From positions 1 to 50,459 of the forward strand of contig CBDUXT010000038.1 in NCBI GenBank assembly GCA_965371245.1: 50,459 nucleotides of DNA. The letters run 5' to 3'. Origin of the DNA: CBDUXT01 sp965371245. GTDB lineage: Bacteria > Planctomycetota > Phycisphaerae > UBA1845. The notes under the pieces are model-generated. The model was not told the origin of the DNA. It saw only the letters and a program-made list of their open reading frames with translations, and made no database searches. Below are positions 8,386 through 17,449 of this stretch, in pieces (the stretch's first letter is position 1; each line of letters begins with the position of its first letter). A program made the position numbers and the translations under genes.

Positions 8386-9313
8386 CGTTCGCCCCCTCAT
8401 CGGGCCCTTCAGGTGATGAGGTAGGGCCGTCGGTTTCTCAGGATGTTGACTGATCGTGCCTTCGCTGCGACTACTACCGCAAGAAGGTTCTGAACGGATT
8501 CCTTGCCTTCGAGCAGACAAGATCCGGAGCGTGGATACGGACATGAGAAATCTCCTTTTGCTTGCACCCCAAAGGCTGAGTTTGCCACGGGGTGCCGTGC
8601 CATCGACCTCGCTTCTTCATTGAAGGACGCCTGGCGTTCAGAGGGAACGTAGCGATTCTTCCGTTCTGAGCGGGTCTTCGAACCTGGAACTGATTTCCGA
8701 TTTGTCACACCTCAAGCCGCTATCGTACGCGGAAGGCTTGACTCGATTCAAGCAAAATCAGCCTTTCGCGCCGGATTATTGTCTGCCTGACCGTTTCGCC
8801 GCTTTTGTCCAGGGCACGCCAATTGCGGCGAGGCTCCGCTCAGCACCGACCGCTTCTTTCGTTCGGGACATTAACCTTTCGCTTGGGCGTGGCATCAGCC
8901 ACGTTGCAATGATGGCGGCATGCGCGCCGCAGCCTTCAGGCGCTCCCCAACAGTGGAGAAACCGACGAAACTCCGCGACCGTCAGGGACCGGACTGCCAG
9001 CGTGTCGGTCGCGGCTCGGAAAGAGGGGAACGCGCGAGCGACCCGGGGTCGGCACCGGCTTGCGATCGGCGCGCGCGACCCGCGTGTCCGACAGTGGGTT
9101 CAGGAGTGAATCTTGCTTCTTTTCTTGCCGATGGGCTTGTCTTCCGCGTTGTTCTCGGACTTGCATGACGGCTGGTCGGCGGGTGATACGGGCGTGTTAC
9201 GGAGCAGGCGGCGTGAAAAATGGGGCGATTGGCGTTACAATGGGTCGCAAGACGGGGTCGATGGGCTGACGGGGAATCAGCTTTGGGTGATCCCGACGTA
9301 GGAGGCGAAAGAG
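8386..9313. other. Long non-coding stretch between divergent exported-protein genes
   Basis: About 930 bases without a convincing gene. Short frames on both strands show no signal peptide or family motif. The interval contains a palindromic dispersed repeat (about 8972-9023), and TACAAT at 9236-9241 inside GGCGTTACAATGGG, a string also found upstream of the metalloprotease at 29575-32190. The stretch probably carries the divergent promoters of its two neighbours. Confidence 0.5.
8972..9023. repeat. Imperfect inverted repeat of the CCGAGCCGCGAC family
   Basis: CGCGACCGTCAGGGACCGG on the left faces TCGGTCGCGGCTCGGAAAG on the right, so GCGACC and GGTCGC pair. The right arm, read on the minus strand, matches the copy at 6873-6898 over TTTCCGAGCCGCGAC. 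Confidence 0.4.
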
Positions 9314-11980
9314 ATGCGTAGACACTTCGTACTTGGATTGTCCCTTGCCTTGCTGGCGGCCCCGGCGACCCTCGGGCAGGGTTTCGAGTTCCTTCCCGGC
9401 ACGACCTATGACCCGGACGTGCCCACGCTCAAGCAGGTCGTCGGCCACGACTGGGCTGAAAAGATCAGCAGCTACGCGGAGATCGCGCGGTACGTCGAGG
9501 CGCTCGCATCGGCGTCGGACAACGTCCAGCTGGAGACCTACGGGAAGTCATGGGAGGGGCGAACGCTTTACTACCTCGTCATTGGTAGCGAGGCGAACCT
9601 GGCGCGTCTGGATGAGATCAAAGAGCTGCGGCGCAAGCTGCGCGATCTGCGTGAGACGTCACGCGATGAGCTCGACGACCTGATTGAATCCATCCCCAGC
9701 ATCACCTGGCTGGCGTACGGCGTTCACGGCGACGAGATTTCGAGCTGTGATGCGGGGCTCCTCATGGCTTATCACCTGGTCGCGGCACGGGACGACGAGT
9801 TGACGGACACCATCTTGTCCGAGTCGCTGGTGATCATCGACCCCACGCAGAACCCGGACGGGCGCCAGCGGTTCGTCAACCATTTTCGAACGGCTCGCGG
9901 GCGTTGGCCGGACGGTTCACCGTCATCGATGGAGCACAACCAGCCCTGGCCCGGCGGGCGCATGAACCACTACTTGTTCGATCTCAACCGTGACTGGGTC
10001 GCCCAGACTCAGCCGGAGACGCAGGGAAAGACCAAGTCGTTCATGGAATGGCAGCCGGAGATCTACGTCGATCTTCATGAGATGGGCGGGAACAGCAGCT
10101 ACTTCTTTCCGCCGTGGGCCGTGCCGGTCAACCCCAACCTGACCGAGGGTCAGCGCCACTGGGTGGACGTCATCGGGAAAAATGACGCCGCGTGGTTCGA
10201 TCGCATGGGCTTCGATTACTTCACGGGCGAGGTGTTCGACGAGTTCTATCCCGGATACGGATCGACCTGGCCGCTCTTTCAGGGCTCGATCGGCATGACG
10301 TATGAGCAGGCGTCGTCGCGCGGCCTGGTGTACGACCGCGATGACGAAAAGGTGCTGTTGTATCGCGACGGCGTGCATCATCATTTCATCGCCTCATTGG
10401 CAACGGCCGAGACCGGCGCCAAGAACCGCGAAGAGATGTTGCGCCACGTGTACGACTACCGCGCGACGGGTCTGGCGGAAGGTCGCAAGGAAACGGTCAA
10501 GGAGTATCTTCTGCCGCCCGGCGCCGACCCCAACCGGACGGCCAAGTTGGCTGCCTTGCTAATGGCCCAGGGCATCGAGGTCCGCCGGGCCGACCAACCG
10601 TTTACCAATTCCAAGGTCCGCGACTACTACGGCGGCGATCTGGAGACGAAGCTGTTCGAAGCGGGCACGTTCCTGGTGTCACTCGCACAGCCGGACAAGC
10701 GCATCGCCAAGACGCTGCTCGACCCGCACACCCCGATGAAAGAGAAGTTCATCCACGAGCAACTCAAGCGGCACGGGCTGCGCCTGCGCGACCAGATCTA
10801 CGACATCACGGCTTGGTCGCTGCCGCTCTTGTTTGACGTCCAGGCTTACACGGCGGAAGAAGCGTCTTCGGGGGCTTTCACGCTGCTACAGGATCCGCCC
10901 GTCGCCAAGGGAGAACTACACGGCGACCAGGCGAAGGTGGCCTACCTGGTCCCCTGGGGAAGTTTGACCGCCGCCGAGGCACTGGCCGAGCTGTTGCGCG
11001 AAGGCGTACGCGTCTACATGAGCGACAAGGGATTCTCCAACAACGGGCACAAGTTCCCGCGCGGGTCGCTCATCATCAAGGTTAGGGACAACGCCGACGA
11101 TCTGCACGAACGTCTGGCCGAATTGGCAGGGCGCATCGGCGTAGACATTTTCGCCACCGACACCGGCTGGGTCACCGACGGCGTCAACTTCGGGAGCGGG
11201 CAGGTCCATTTCGTCAAGAAGCCGAAGGTGGTCATGGCCTACGACACGCCCACCAGCCCCTACTCGGCCGGCGCCGCCCGGTTCATGCTGGAGCAGCAAT
11301 ACGGCTATCCGGTTACCGTGATGAAGACGCAATCGATCGCCCGCGCCGACATGACCAAGTTCAACGTGCTCATTCTCCCCAGCGGCGGCGGGTACACGCG
11401 CGTGCTGGGCGCCGGCGGTGTCCGCAAGATCAAGGACTGGGTCCAAGCCGGTGGCACGTTGATCACCATCGGCGGCGCCACCATCTGGCTGACCGAAAAA
11501 GACGTGGGCCTGCTCGCCACCGAACGAAAACGGCGCACCAAGCCGAAGCCGGAAAAGAGCAAAGACAAAGACAAGCAAGAAAAGGAAGAGACCTTCGAGG
11601 AGGCCATCCAGCCGGAAAAAGAGTCCCCATCATCCACACCGGGCGCGATCATGCGGGTCAAGCTCGACCAGGAGCATTGGCTGTCGGTCGGCTACGACGG
11701 CGACACCAACGGACTGGTGAACTCGCGAAACATCCTCAAGCTGGTGACGCTGGACCAGGGGCGGAACGTCGGCTACTTCGCGGAAGCCGACAAGCTGCTC
11801 GTCAGCGGCTTCACCTGGCCGGACGTGGAGAAGCTCTTGCCCACCAAGGCGTTTTTGATCCACCAGCCGCGAGGCCGGGGGCATGTCATCGCCTTTACCG
11901 AAGAGCCCAACTTCCGAGCCTACACCTATGGCATGAACCTGCTGTTTCTCAACGCCGTCTTCTTCGGACCGGGGCACTGA
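9314..11980 (+). CDS. Secreted M14-family zinc carboxypeptidase with amidotransferase-like tail
   Basis: A zinc exopeptidase that should act outside the cytoplasm on peptides. The start ATG 9314 has AGGAGGCG about 6 bases upstream. The 888-residue product has a signal peptide (MRRHFVLGLSLALLAAPATLGQ). The M14 domain spans about residues 45-350 with zinc ligands H138 and E141 (VHGDE) and H255 (DLHEMG), substrate-binding NPDGR and DLNRDW, and the catalytic Glu331 in GMTYEQAS. The C-terminal part (about 650-888) resembles a class I glutamine amidotransferase-like fold seen in these long M14 proteins, interrupted by a Lys/Glu-rich linker (KPKPEKSKDKDKQEKEE). All key residues are present. It is monocistronic, with a GNAT gene 160 bases downstream. 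Confidence 0.88.
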   Translation: MRRHFVLGLSLALLAAPATLGQGFEFLPGTTYDPDVPTLKQVVGHDWAEKISSYAEIARYVEALASASDNVQLETYGKSWEGRTLYYLVIGSEANLARLDEIKELRRKLRDLRETSRDELDDLIESIPSITWLAYGVHGDEISSCDAGLLMAYHLVAARDDELTDTILSESLVIIDPTQNPDGRQRFVNHFRTARGRWPDGSPSSMEHNQPWPGGRMNHYLFDLNRDWVAQTQPETQGKTKSFMEWQPEIYVDLHEMGGNSSYFFPPWAVPVNPNLTEGQRHWVDVIGKNDAAWFDRMGFDYFTGEVFDEFYPGYGSTWPLFQGSIGMTYEQASSRGLVYDRDDEKVLLYRDGVHHHFIASLATAETGAKNREEMLRHVYDYRATGLAEGRKETVKEYLLPPGADPNRTAKLAALLMAQGIEVRRADQPFTNSKVRDYYGGDLETKLFEAGTFLVSLAQPDKRIAKTLLDPHTPMKEKFIHEQLKRHGLRLRDQIYDITAWSLPLLFDVQAYTAEEASSGAFTLLQDPPVAKGELHGDQAKVAYLVPWGSLTAAEALAELLREGVRVYMSDKGFSNNGHKFPRGSLIIKVRDNADDLHERLAELAGRIGVDIFATDTGWVTDGVNFGSGQVHFVKKPKVVMAYDTPTSPYSAGAARFMLEQQYGYPVTVMKTQSIARADMTKFNVLILPSGGGYTRVLGAGGVRKIKDWVQAGGTLITIGGATIWLTEKDVGLLATERKRRTKPKPEKSKDKDKQEKEETFEEAIQPEKESPSSTPGAIMRVKLDQEHWLSVGYDGDTNGLVNSRNILKLVTLDQGRNVGYFAEADKLLVSGFTWPDVEKLLPTKAFLIHQPRGRGHVIAFTEEPNFRAYTYGMNLLFLNAVFFGPGH

Positions 11981-12141
11981 GGGCAGTGGCCCACCTGCTT
12001 CGCGGCAGTTGCGTGATGCGCGGTACGGGTTCATAGTCCAGGCGTGCATGGCGCGAAAGCCGGAGGAACGCAACGCATCCGGTGGGCACCCGGAGTTGAG
12101 AGGGCCTCTTGCATGCAGCGGACCCAGATGGGGCAGGCCTG

Positions 12142-12645
12142 ATGGCGACGCAGTCCGTTCAGATCCGACCGGCGCTTCGCACGGACCTGGACTGCATCGC
12201 CTGCGTACAGGCGCGGACGATGGTCGCGGCCCCCTACTACGATCGGGCCATCGATGAACGGCAGGAGCTTCAGCGCCTGCGCCCCCGCATCTGCGGCTAC
12301 TTCGATGGGACGTATCATCCCAGTTTCTCGCAGGCCGATCGGACCATGGTTGTCGCCGACTGTGTGCAGGTCGTCGGGTTTGGAGCGGGCCAAGTCTCGA
12401 CACGGCTGGGTTGCACCGGCGAATTGCAGTGGATGTTTGTCCTTCCCACGTGGCAGCGGCGCGGAATCGGCGCAGCACTCCTGAGCGCTCTGGCCGAATG
12501 GTTCGGGCGTCTGCGGAGCACGCGGGTCATCGTGGATGCACCACCGGACAATCCGTGTCGTGCCTTTTACGTCAAGCACGGCGCCATTCCACTGGATGCG
12601 TACTGGCTGCACTGGCCCGACATCCACGAATCATGCCCGGCGTGA
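12142..12645 (+). CDS. GNAT-family N-acetyltransferase
   Basis: Likely transfers an acetyl group from acetyl-CoA to an unknown small-molecule or protein amine in the cytoplasm. The 167-residue product from ATG 12142 begins MATQSVQIRPALRTDLDCIA, the typical first strand and helix of the fold. It has LQWMFVLPTWQRRGIGAALL, whose QRRGIG is the acetyl-CoA pyrophosphate loop (Q/RxxGxG/A), and ends with the usual DNPCRAFYVKHGAIPLD segment. An in-frame ATG 33 bases earlier is less likely because the added residues do not fit. No operon partner; it follows the M14 gene on the same strand. Confidence 0.82.
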   Translation: MATQSVQIRPALRTDLDCIACVQARTMVAAPYYDRAIDERQELQRLRPRICGYFDGTYHPSFSQADRTMVVADCVQVVGFGAGQVSTRLGCTGELQWMFVLPTWQRRGIGAALLSALAEWFGRLRSTRVIVDAPPDNPCRAFYVKHGAIPLDAYWLHWPDIHESCPA

Positions 12646-12726
12646 CCTGGAAGAACAGGCTCACGCGACCCGCATACTGCCAACCGGTTGACCGCCGGGT
12701 CCCAGTGGCGATGCGCCCTCGGTTCC

Positions 12727-12755
12727 TTGACGCAGTCATGGGGGGCGGATACCTT
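12727..12755 (+). promoter_or_regulatory. Predicted sigma70-type promoter for the PQQ-propeller gene
   Basis: TTGACG at 12727-12732, a 17-base spacer and TACCTT at 12750-12755, about 108 bases before the ATG at 12864. Confidence 0.4.
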
Positions 12756-12863
12756 CGCCTCGCATAGTTCGGTTTCGGTTTGATCCCCGCACTGACCACA
12801 GGCACGGTCGATGGGGTCGAGCATTCACCGCTTGCGCGGGGTTCACGTCCCGGGAGAACAACT

Positions 12864-15314
12864 ATGTCCGTCATACGTCGCACGCGCGCACATTCGACCG
12901 ATTCCATCGCTATCGTCTGCCTTGTGTTGATCGCTCCGGTTCTTGCCCGCGCGGCCGGTGACAGCGACTGGCCGGGTTTCCGCGGGGCTCGCGGCGACGG
13001 GGTCTACTCGCAGCGCGCCTTTTCGGATCGCGATGGGTTCAGTCTCCACGTTGCGTGGAAGCGGGCGCTGGGAAGCGCGTACTCGGGCGTGGCCGTCGCG
13101 GACGGGCGCGTCATCACGATGTTCTCCGACGGGACGTCGGACGTGATGATCGCCCTGAACGAGGACACCGGCGATGAGCTATGGCGTTTCGTGGTCGCGC
13201 CAACCTATACCGGTCACGACGGCTCGCACACCGGTGCGATCGCAACACCGCTGATCGCGGGCGGTCGCGTCTTCGGTCTTGCGCCTCGCGGCCGATTCTT
13301 CGCCCTGGACGCTGCCAACGGCAAGGTCGTCTGGACGATGAACCTCGTCGAAGACCAGGAAGCCATCAAGCCACACTACGGATTCTCCACATCGCCGATG
13401 ATGCAGGACGGCGTTCTCATCGCCGAGATCGGCAAGAAAGACGGGGCGATCGCCGGCTTCGACCCAACTACGGGAAAGCGGCTGTGGACGGCTGGTGGTG
13501 ACACGATCCAGTACCAATCGCCCATCTCCTGGACGCTTCACGGCCGAAACCAGGTCGTTGCTGCCGGAGACAAGAAGCTCTTCGGCATCGACGCGAAATC
13601 CGGCAACGTGCTTTGGGAATACGTTCACGGCGGCGGCGGTGCGATCGGAGCGGGAAGTCTGACTCCGGTGCCGGCGGGCGACGGTCGATTGTTGTTGACG
13701 TACAAGGACCAGGCCACCGCGATGATCGAAGTCACACAAAACGATGGAACCCTTGTGGCTACGCAGTTGTGGGAGAACCGGTCCATCCGCAACAGCTACA
13801 ACGTGCCCGTGTATCACAAAGGGCATGTCTACGCCTTCAGCAGCCGGTTCCTGACCTGTGTCGATGCCGCAACGGGCAAGAGCGTCTGGAGATCGCGCCC
13901 GCCGGGTGACGGATTCGTGACACTTGTCGATGGTCACCTCGTCATCATCACCAAGGGAGGGAGCCTGCACGTGGCCAGGGCGACGCCCGATGGCTACACC
14001 GAGTCGGCCCATTTGTCGCTTTTCGCGGAACACGCCTGGAGCCCGCTTAGCTTTTCCAACGGGCACATCTACGTCCGCAGTTTAAGCGAGATCGCTCGGG
14101 TGGACATCCGTTCGGGCGCCGCGGGCACAACCACCGAGACCGCGGCCAAGGCAACCCCTGCGGATTCCAAGTTCGCGCGCTTCCTGGCCGAAGTTGGTTC
14201 GGCAACGGACAAGAAGGCCATCGTCGATCGATTCATGGCATCCAACAAGAGCTTTCCCGTGATCGAGGGAAGGGAGCGGATTCATTTCGTCTATCGCGGA
14301 GCGGGCGACGACCTGGCCGTCGCGGGTGACATGTTCGGCGCGCGACAGGAACGGGTCATGAATCGCGTCGAAGGGACCGATCTTTTCTACCTTTCCACGC
14401 GGCTGGAACCCGACGCGCGGGTGAACTACTTGTTCATCAAAGACTTCGAGGAGCACCTGGTCGATCCGCGCAACCCGCGGAAGACTTCGACGGCTGTCTA
14501 CACAAAGGAAATGGAGATGTCGTTTTCCGGCGCGGAGATGGCGATGTCCTGGCTGTCGATGCCCGACTGGAAGGAGCCGACGTTCTTGCAGGAGCCGTCC
14601 GCGTCGCGACGAGGACGCATCCAGAGTCGCGAGTTCGATAGTAAGCTGCTCGACGCGAAGACCGAGATGGATGTCTACCTGCCGGCTGTCTATGGCGACG
14701 GTGACCAGCGTTACCCGGTCGCGTACATCCACGGCGGCGCATTCTTCAGGAAGCAAGGGCGACTTCCCACGGCGCTGGACAACCTGATCGGTACGCGGAT
14801 CGACCCGATCATCGTCGTTTTCATCAACACGATGCCCGGACGTGACCCGGGGAAGTACCCGGACATGGTCGCCAAAGAACTGATTCCCTATATCGATCGG
14901 GAGTTTCGCACGATTGCGTCGGCCGACGCGCGGGCCTACGTCGGGACGGGCATGACGGGCTTTGTCACCCTTCTTTCGGCATTCAGCCAGCCGGGCACCG
15001 TCGGCAAGGTGGGTTGCCTGTCGCCGCTGATCTTTGATCAGATGGCCGGGCCGCTTCTGGCAGCGGCCAAGGCGTCCGCCGACACGCCGATCGACATCTT
15101 CATCGAGTGGGGCAAATACGGCCTGCGAAACCCGGACGAGGCCTGGGATCTGCCGAAGTCCAACCGACGGTTTGTGGCTTCCCTAAGAAAGAGCGGCCAC
15201 CGAGCCGTGGGCAGCGAAATACACGACGGCACGGGCTGGTCGAGCTGGCAAAACCGGACGGGCGTGCTGTTCGAGCACTTTTTCCGGAAGGGGTTGACGC
15301 CTAGCGGGAGGTAA
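12864..15314 (+). CDS. Exported PQQ-type beta-propeller fused to an inactive-looking esterase domain
   Basis: Start ATG 12864 has GGGAG about 7 bases upstream and gives a signal peptide (SIAIVCLVLIAPVLARA). Residues about 40-430 form a propeller of PQQ/YWTD-like blades: repeated ALDAANGKVVWTM, FDPTTGKRLW, IDAKSGNVLWEY and VDAATGKSVW. Residues about 470-560 resemble the E-set/CBM48-like domain in front of enterochelin esterases (AGDMFGA). Residues about 590-812 are an esterase D-like alpha/beta hydrolase (YPVAYIHGG, PYIDREFRT). Where this family has GxSxG the protein reads GTGMTG (Gly696), and where the catalytic His stands before WxxW it has Thr790 (DGTGWSSW). It is probably a binding or scaffold protein, not an esterase. 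Total 816 residues. Confidence 0.8.
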   Translation: MSVIRRTRAHSTDSIAIVCLVLIAPVLARAAGDSDWPGFRGARGDGVYSQRAFSDRDGFSLHVAWKRALGSAYSGVAVADGRVITMFSDGTSDVMIALNEDTGDELWRFVVAPTYTGHDGSHTGAIATPLIAGGRVFGLAPRGRFFALDAANGKVVWTMNLVEDQEAIKPHYGFSTSPMMQDGVLIAEIGKKDGAIAGFDPTTGKRLWTAGGDTIQYQSPISWTLHGRNQVVAAGDKKLFGIDAKSGNVLWEYVHGGGGAIGAGSLTPVPAGDGRLLLTYKDQATAMIEVTQNDGTLVATQLWENRSIRNSYNVPVYHKGHVYAFSSRFLTCVDAATGKSVWRSRPPGDGFVTLVDGHLVIITKGGSLHVARATPDGYTESAHLSLFAEHAWSPLSFSNGHIYVRSLSEIARVDIRSGAAGTTTETAAKATPADSKFARFLAEVGSATDKKAIVDRFMASNKSFPVIEGRERIHFVYRGAGDDLAVAGDMFGARQERVMNRVEGTDLFYLSTRLEPDARVNYLFIKDFEEHLVDPRNPRKTSTAVYTKEMEMSFSGAEMAMSWLSMPDWKEPTFLQEPSASRRGRIQSREFDSKLLDAKTEMDVYLPAVYGDGDQRYPVAYIHGGAFFRKQGRLPTALDNLIGTRIDPIIVVFINTMPGRDPGKYPDMVAKELIPYIDREFRTIASADARAYVGTGMTGFVTLLSAFSQPGTVGKVGCLSPLIFDQMAGPLLAAAKASADTPIDIFIEWGKYGLRNPDEAWDLPKSNRRFVASLRKSGHRAVGSEIHDGTGWSSWQNRTGVLFEHFFRKGLTPSGR

Positions 15315-15318
15315 CCGA

Positions 15319-15342
15319 GTGGGTCGGGTCATCGACCCGGCA
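15319..15342 (+). repeat. Left copy of a 24-base inverted repeat flanking a small gene
   Basis: Contains the palindrome-like core GGTCGGGTCATCGACCC. It matches the reverse complement of 15761-15784 at 23 of 24 positions. A partial inverted copy, GATGACCCGACCTAC, sits at 15367-15381, so the RNA could also fold here as a hairpin after the PQQ-propeller gene. Confidence 0.7.
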
Positions 15343-15385
15343 TGGCTGCCTTGGGAAGTGCGGGGCGATGACCCGACCTACAGCA

Positions 15386-15739
15386 CTACTTCGGTCTTCG
15401 CTTCGAGTGCTTGCCTTCAGAGCGGAACGACGTCTGCTTGACGCACTCGCGGCGCCTCCGTATCTGAAGCCAGTATTCCTCTCTCACTTCTTCGTCAATC
15501 TCGATCGTTCCCGGGTAGAGAGTGTCGTCGCCGACCTTCTTACACCCCGAGACCCAATAGTGTTCGCCCGTCTCAACGTCGAAGTAGTTAGCCTTGTAGC
15601 CCTTGCCTTTCAAGGACTTGAGTGCCTTACCTCTATAATACAATGTCTTGCCAGCCTGCGAGAAGGTTACGCGACCAATCCGACCGGGGCCACTCAGCTC
15701 ATCACCCTTGTATTCAATGTACATGATACGGCTTTTCAT
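15386..15739 (-). CDS. Small conserved protein of unknown function
   Basis: The 117-residue product begins MKSRIMYIEYKGDELSGPG and contains RIGRVTFSQAGKTLYYRG, NYFDVETGEHYWVSGC and DEEVREEYW. I recall a widespread family of ~80-120 residue proteins with this pattern, often carrying a misleading database name of deoxyxylulose-phosphate synthase although far too short for that enzyme. Function unknown; the composition suggests a small soluble beta-rich protein. The basic tail KHSKRRPK is unusual. It is flanked by 24-base inverted repeats (15319-15342 and 15761-15784), which would be consistent with a small mobile or recombining cassette. Confidence 0.75.
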   Translation of the reverse strand: MKSRIMYIEYKGDELSGPGRIGRVTFSQAGKTLYYRGKALKSLKGKGYKANYFDVETGEHYWVSGCKKVGDDTLYPGTIEIDEEVREEYWLQIRRRRECVKQTSFRSEGKHSKRRPK

Positions 15740-15760
15740 GGCGATGCTCCCGGAGCGAGG

Positions 15761-15784
15761 TGCCGGGTCGATGACCCGACCTAC
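15761..15784 (-). repeat. Right copy of the 24-base inverted repeat
   Basis: Core GGGTCGATGACCCGACC, the inverted partner of 15319-15342 with one mismatch. Its last four bases (15781-15784) overlap the stop end of the PLP decarboxylase gene on the minus strand. Confidence 0.7.
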
Positions 15785-17262
15785 CTCAACGACGACGTCT
15801 TCTCGCAGACGATCTCCAGCGCTTCGCGGACGTGTTCGAGATGACTGCGGAAGCAGAGGATGGCCATCCGCAGATAGACCGCCCCTTCCGCGCAGCCCTC
15901 GCCGGTCAGCTTCGTCGTGCTGAGAAACACCCTCCCGTCATCGCGGATCGCCTCGGCGAGGCGCGTGTTCATGTCATCAAGCTCGCGCGGGTCGTCCACG
16001 CCCGTCGGTCGATACCGGAAGGTGGCGACGGACAGCTCGGGATAGGGGCCGCACTCGAATCCTTCGACCTTGGACAGCTCCTCGTGAAACCAACGCGTCA
16101 ACAGCGCCTTTTCTTCCAGCGCGGCGCGAAACGGCGCCAGCCCCATCAGCCGAAGCGGCAGCCACAAGCGAAGCCCGCGGAAGTGTCGGGTTAGCTCGGC
16201 CGAGTAGTCGGCCGGCGAGACCTCATCGGGCGGGGTGAGCGCGTCTTGCATGTAGTCGGCGTAGGCGCTGTGGGCGGCGCGGAGTTTGCGGTGGTCGCGG
16301 ACGATCACGCAACCGCAACCGTACGGCAGGAACAGGCCCTTGTGCGGATCGACGGCGATCGAATCGCCACGATCAATCCCCGAAAGCGCGCGACGCCCCT
16401 CATCCCAAAGAACGAAAAACCCACCGTAGGCCGCATCGATGTGATGCCACAGCCCATAGCCCTCGGCCACGTCGGAAAGCGCGTCGAGCGGGTCGATGGC
16501 TCCGGTGTTGGTCGTGCCGGCTGAGGAGATCAACAGCCATGGGACAAGCCCGTCGGCGCGATCGGCCTTGACTTGTGTGACCAGGGCCGATGCATCCATT
16601 CGAAACCGGGCATCGACCGGCATGTCGCGCTGGCGGGCGTGTCCCATTCCGGCGATGTGAACGGCCTTGTGCATCGAGTGATGAGCTTGCGCCGTCGCAT
16701 AAACGACGGCTCGGCCGCGATCTTCGATGGAAAGCTCCTCCCGCGCCGTCACCACGGCCGCCAGGTTCGCCAGCGACCCGCCCGACGTGAGCGTCCCGCC
16801 GGCGGTCTTGGGATAGCCCAAAACGTCGGCGATCCACCGGACCAGTGCGTCCTCGATTCGCGCCGCCCCCGGCGAGGCGAAGAACACGCCGCTGTAGCGG
16901 TCGGTCACCGCGGCCAGATAGTCGCCAAGCGCGGATGCATAGAGCCCGCCGCCCGGTATGTACCCGAAGAACCGCGGGGAGGCCGGGTTGATATGGACGC
17001 CGAGCACCTGCCGCTCGAACGTATCAAGCAACCCCGGCAGCGGCGTCGGGGTCTCCGTGACATCGAGTTGCTCGATCAACTCGCGCGGCACGTCGGCGCT
17101 TCCAAAGGCCGGCGCGTTCGAGAGCCCGGTCAGGAAGTCATCACCACAGGAAGCGACGCGGTCGAGCCATTCAGCACGGCAGGTTCCATCGGCTTCTAAA
17201 GCGCGGGCGGCCGGCTCAAGGGCGGCAAGGCGTTCGATGATCGGCGTGTTGTCGTGGTCCAT
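15781..17262 (-). CDS. Group II pyridoxal-phosphate decarboxylase (aromatic-amino-acid decarboxylase type)
   Basis: Removes the carboxyl group of an amino acid, probably aromatic or a related substrate; specificity cannot be read reliably. The 493-residue product from ATG 17262 has the complete PLP site: TLTSGGSLANLAA (about 157-169) for phosphate binding, the ring-stacking His in AQAHHS (194/195), D276 in HIDAAYGG, and Lys308 in SIAVDPHKG, which forms the internal aldimine. Length and order match DOPA/tryptophan decarboxylase-like bacterial proteins. The N-terminal dimer arm FFGYIPGGGLYASALGDYLA is present. It is in the same direction as the Xaa-Pro peptidase upstream, but 190 bases separate them. 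No ribosome site is obvious. Confidence 0.85.
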   Translation of the reverse strand: MDHDNTPIIERLAALEPAARALEADGTCRAEWLDRVASCGDDFLTGLSNAPAFGSADVPRELIEQLDVTETPTPLPGLLDTFERQVLGVHINPASPRFFGYIPGGGLYASALGDYLAAVTDRYSGVFFASPGAARIEDALVRWIADVLGYPKTAGGTLTSGGSLANLAAVVTAREELSIEDRGRAVVYATAQAHHSMHKAVHIAGMGHARQRDMPVDARFRMDASALVTQVKADRADGLVPWLLISSAGTTNTGAIDPLDALSDVAEGYGLWHHIDAAYGGFFVLWDEGRRALSGIDRGDSIAVDPHKGLFLPYGCGCVIVRDHRKLRAAHSAYADYMQDALTPPDEVSPADYSAELTRHFRGLRLWLPLRLMGLAPFRAALEEKALLTRWFHEELSKVEGFECGPYPELSVATFRYRPTGVDDPRELDDMNTRLAEAIRDDGRVFLSTTKLTGEGCAEGAVYLRMAILCFRSHLEHVREALEIVCEKTSSLR

Positions 17263-17266
17263 AAGG

Positions 17267-17297
17267 AGTTGTCAGTTAACAGTTGTCAGTTGTCAGT
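17267..17297. repeat. Short tandem repeat of GTTGTCAGT
   Basis: Three or four near-identical units (GTTGTCAGTTAACAGTTGTC and continuation) lie immediately before the start of the PLP decarboxylase. Similar TGACAACTG runs are recalled from intergenic DNA of many bacteria; no function is assigned. Confidence 0.5.
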
Positions 17298-17449
17298 AAT
17301 TGGTTATCCGTCGGCCGTTGACCGCCGCACGGCGCATTGCGAATCGCTCTGTGTGGCCGGGAGATAGCCTTTGTTTGCTGATGCATGGAATAAACGTCCA
17401 TCTGCGGGTAGCACTCCACCCCGTATCGTGTGACGCTGCACCGGGGTCA

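Noticed and set aside
8702..9109. 135-residue open frame in the long gap
   Set aside because: Arg/Ala-rich composition, runs across a palindromic repeat and has no signal, motif or ribosome site.
9060..9301. Short overlapping frames before the M14 gene
   Set aside because: They cover the leader region, differ in every frame and show no protein features.
17267..17297. Possible CRISPR-like array
   Set aside because: Units are about nine bases in direct contact with no spacers.
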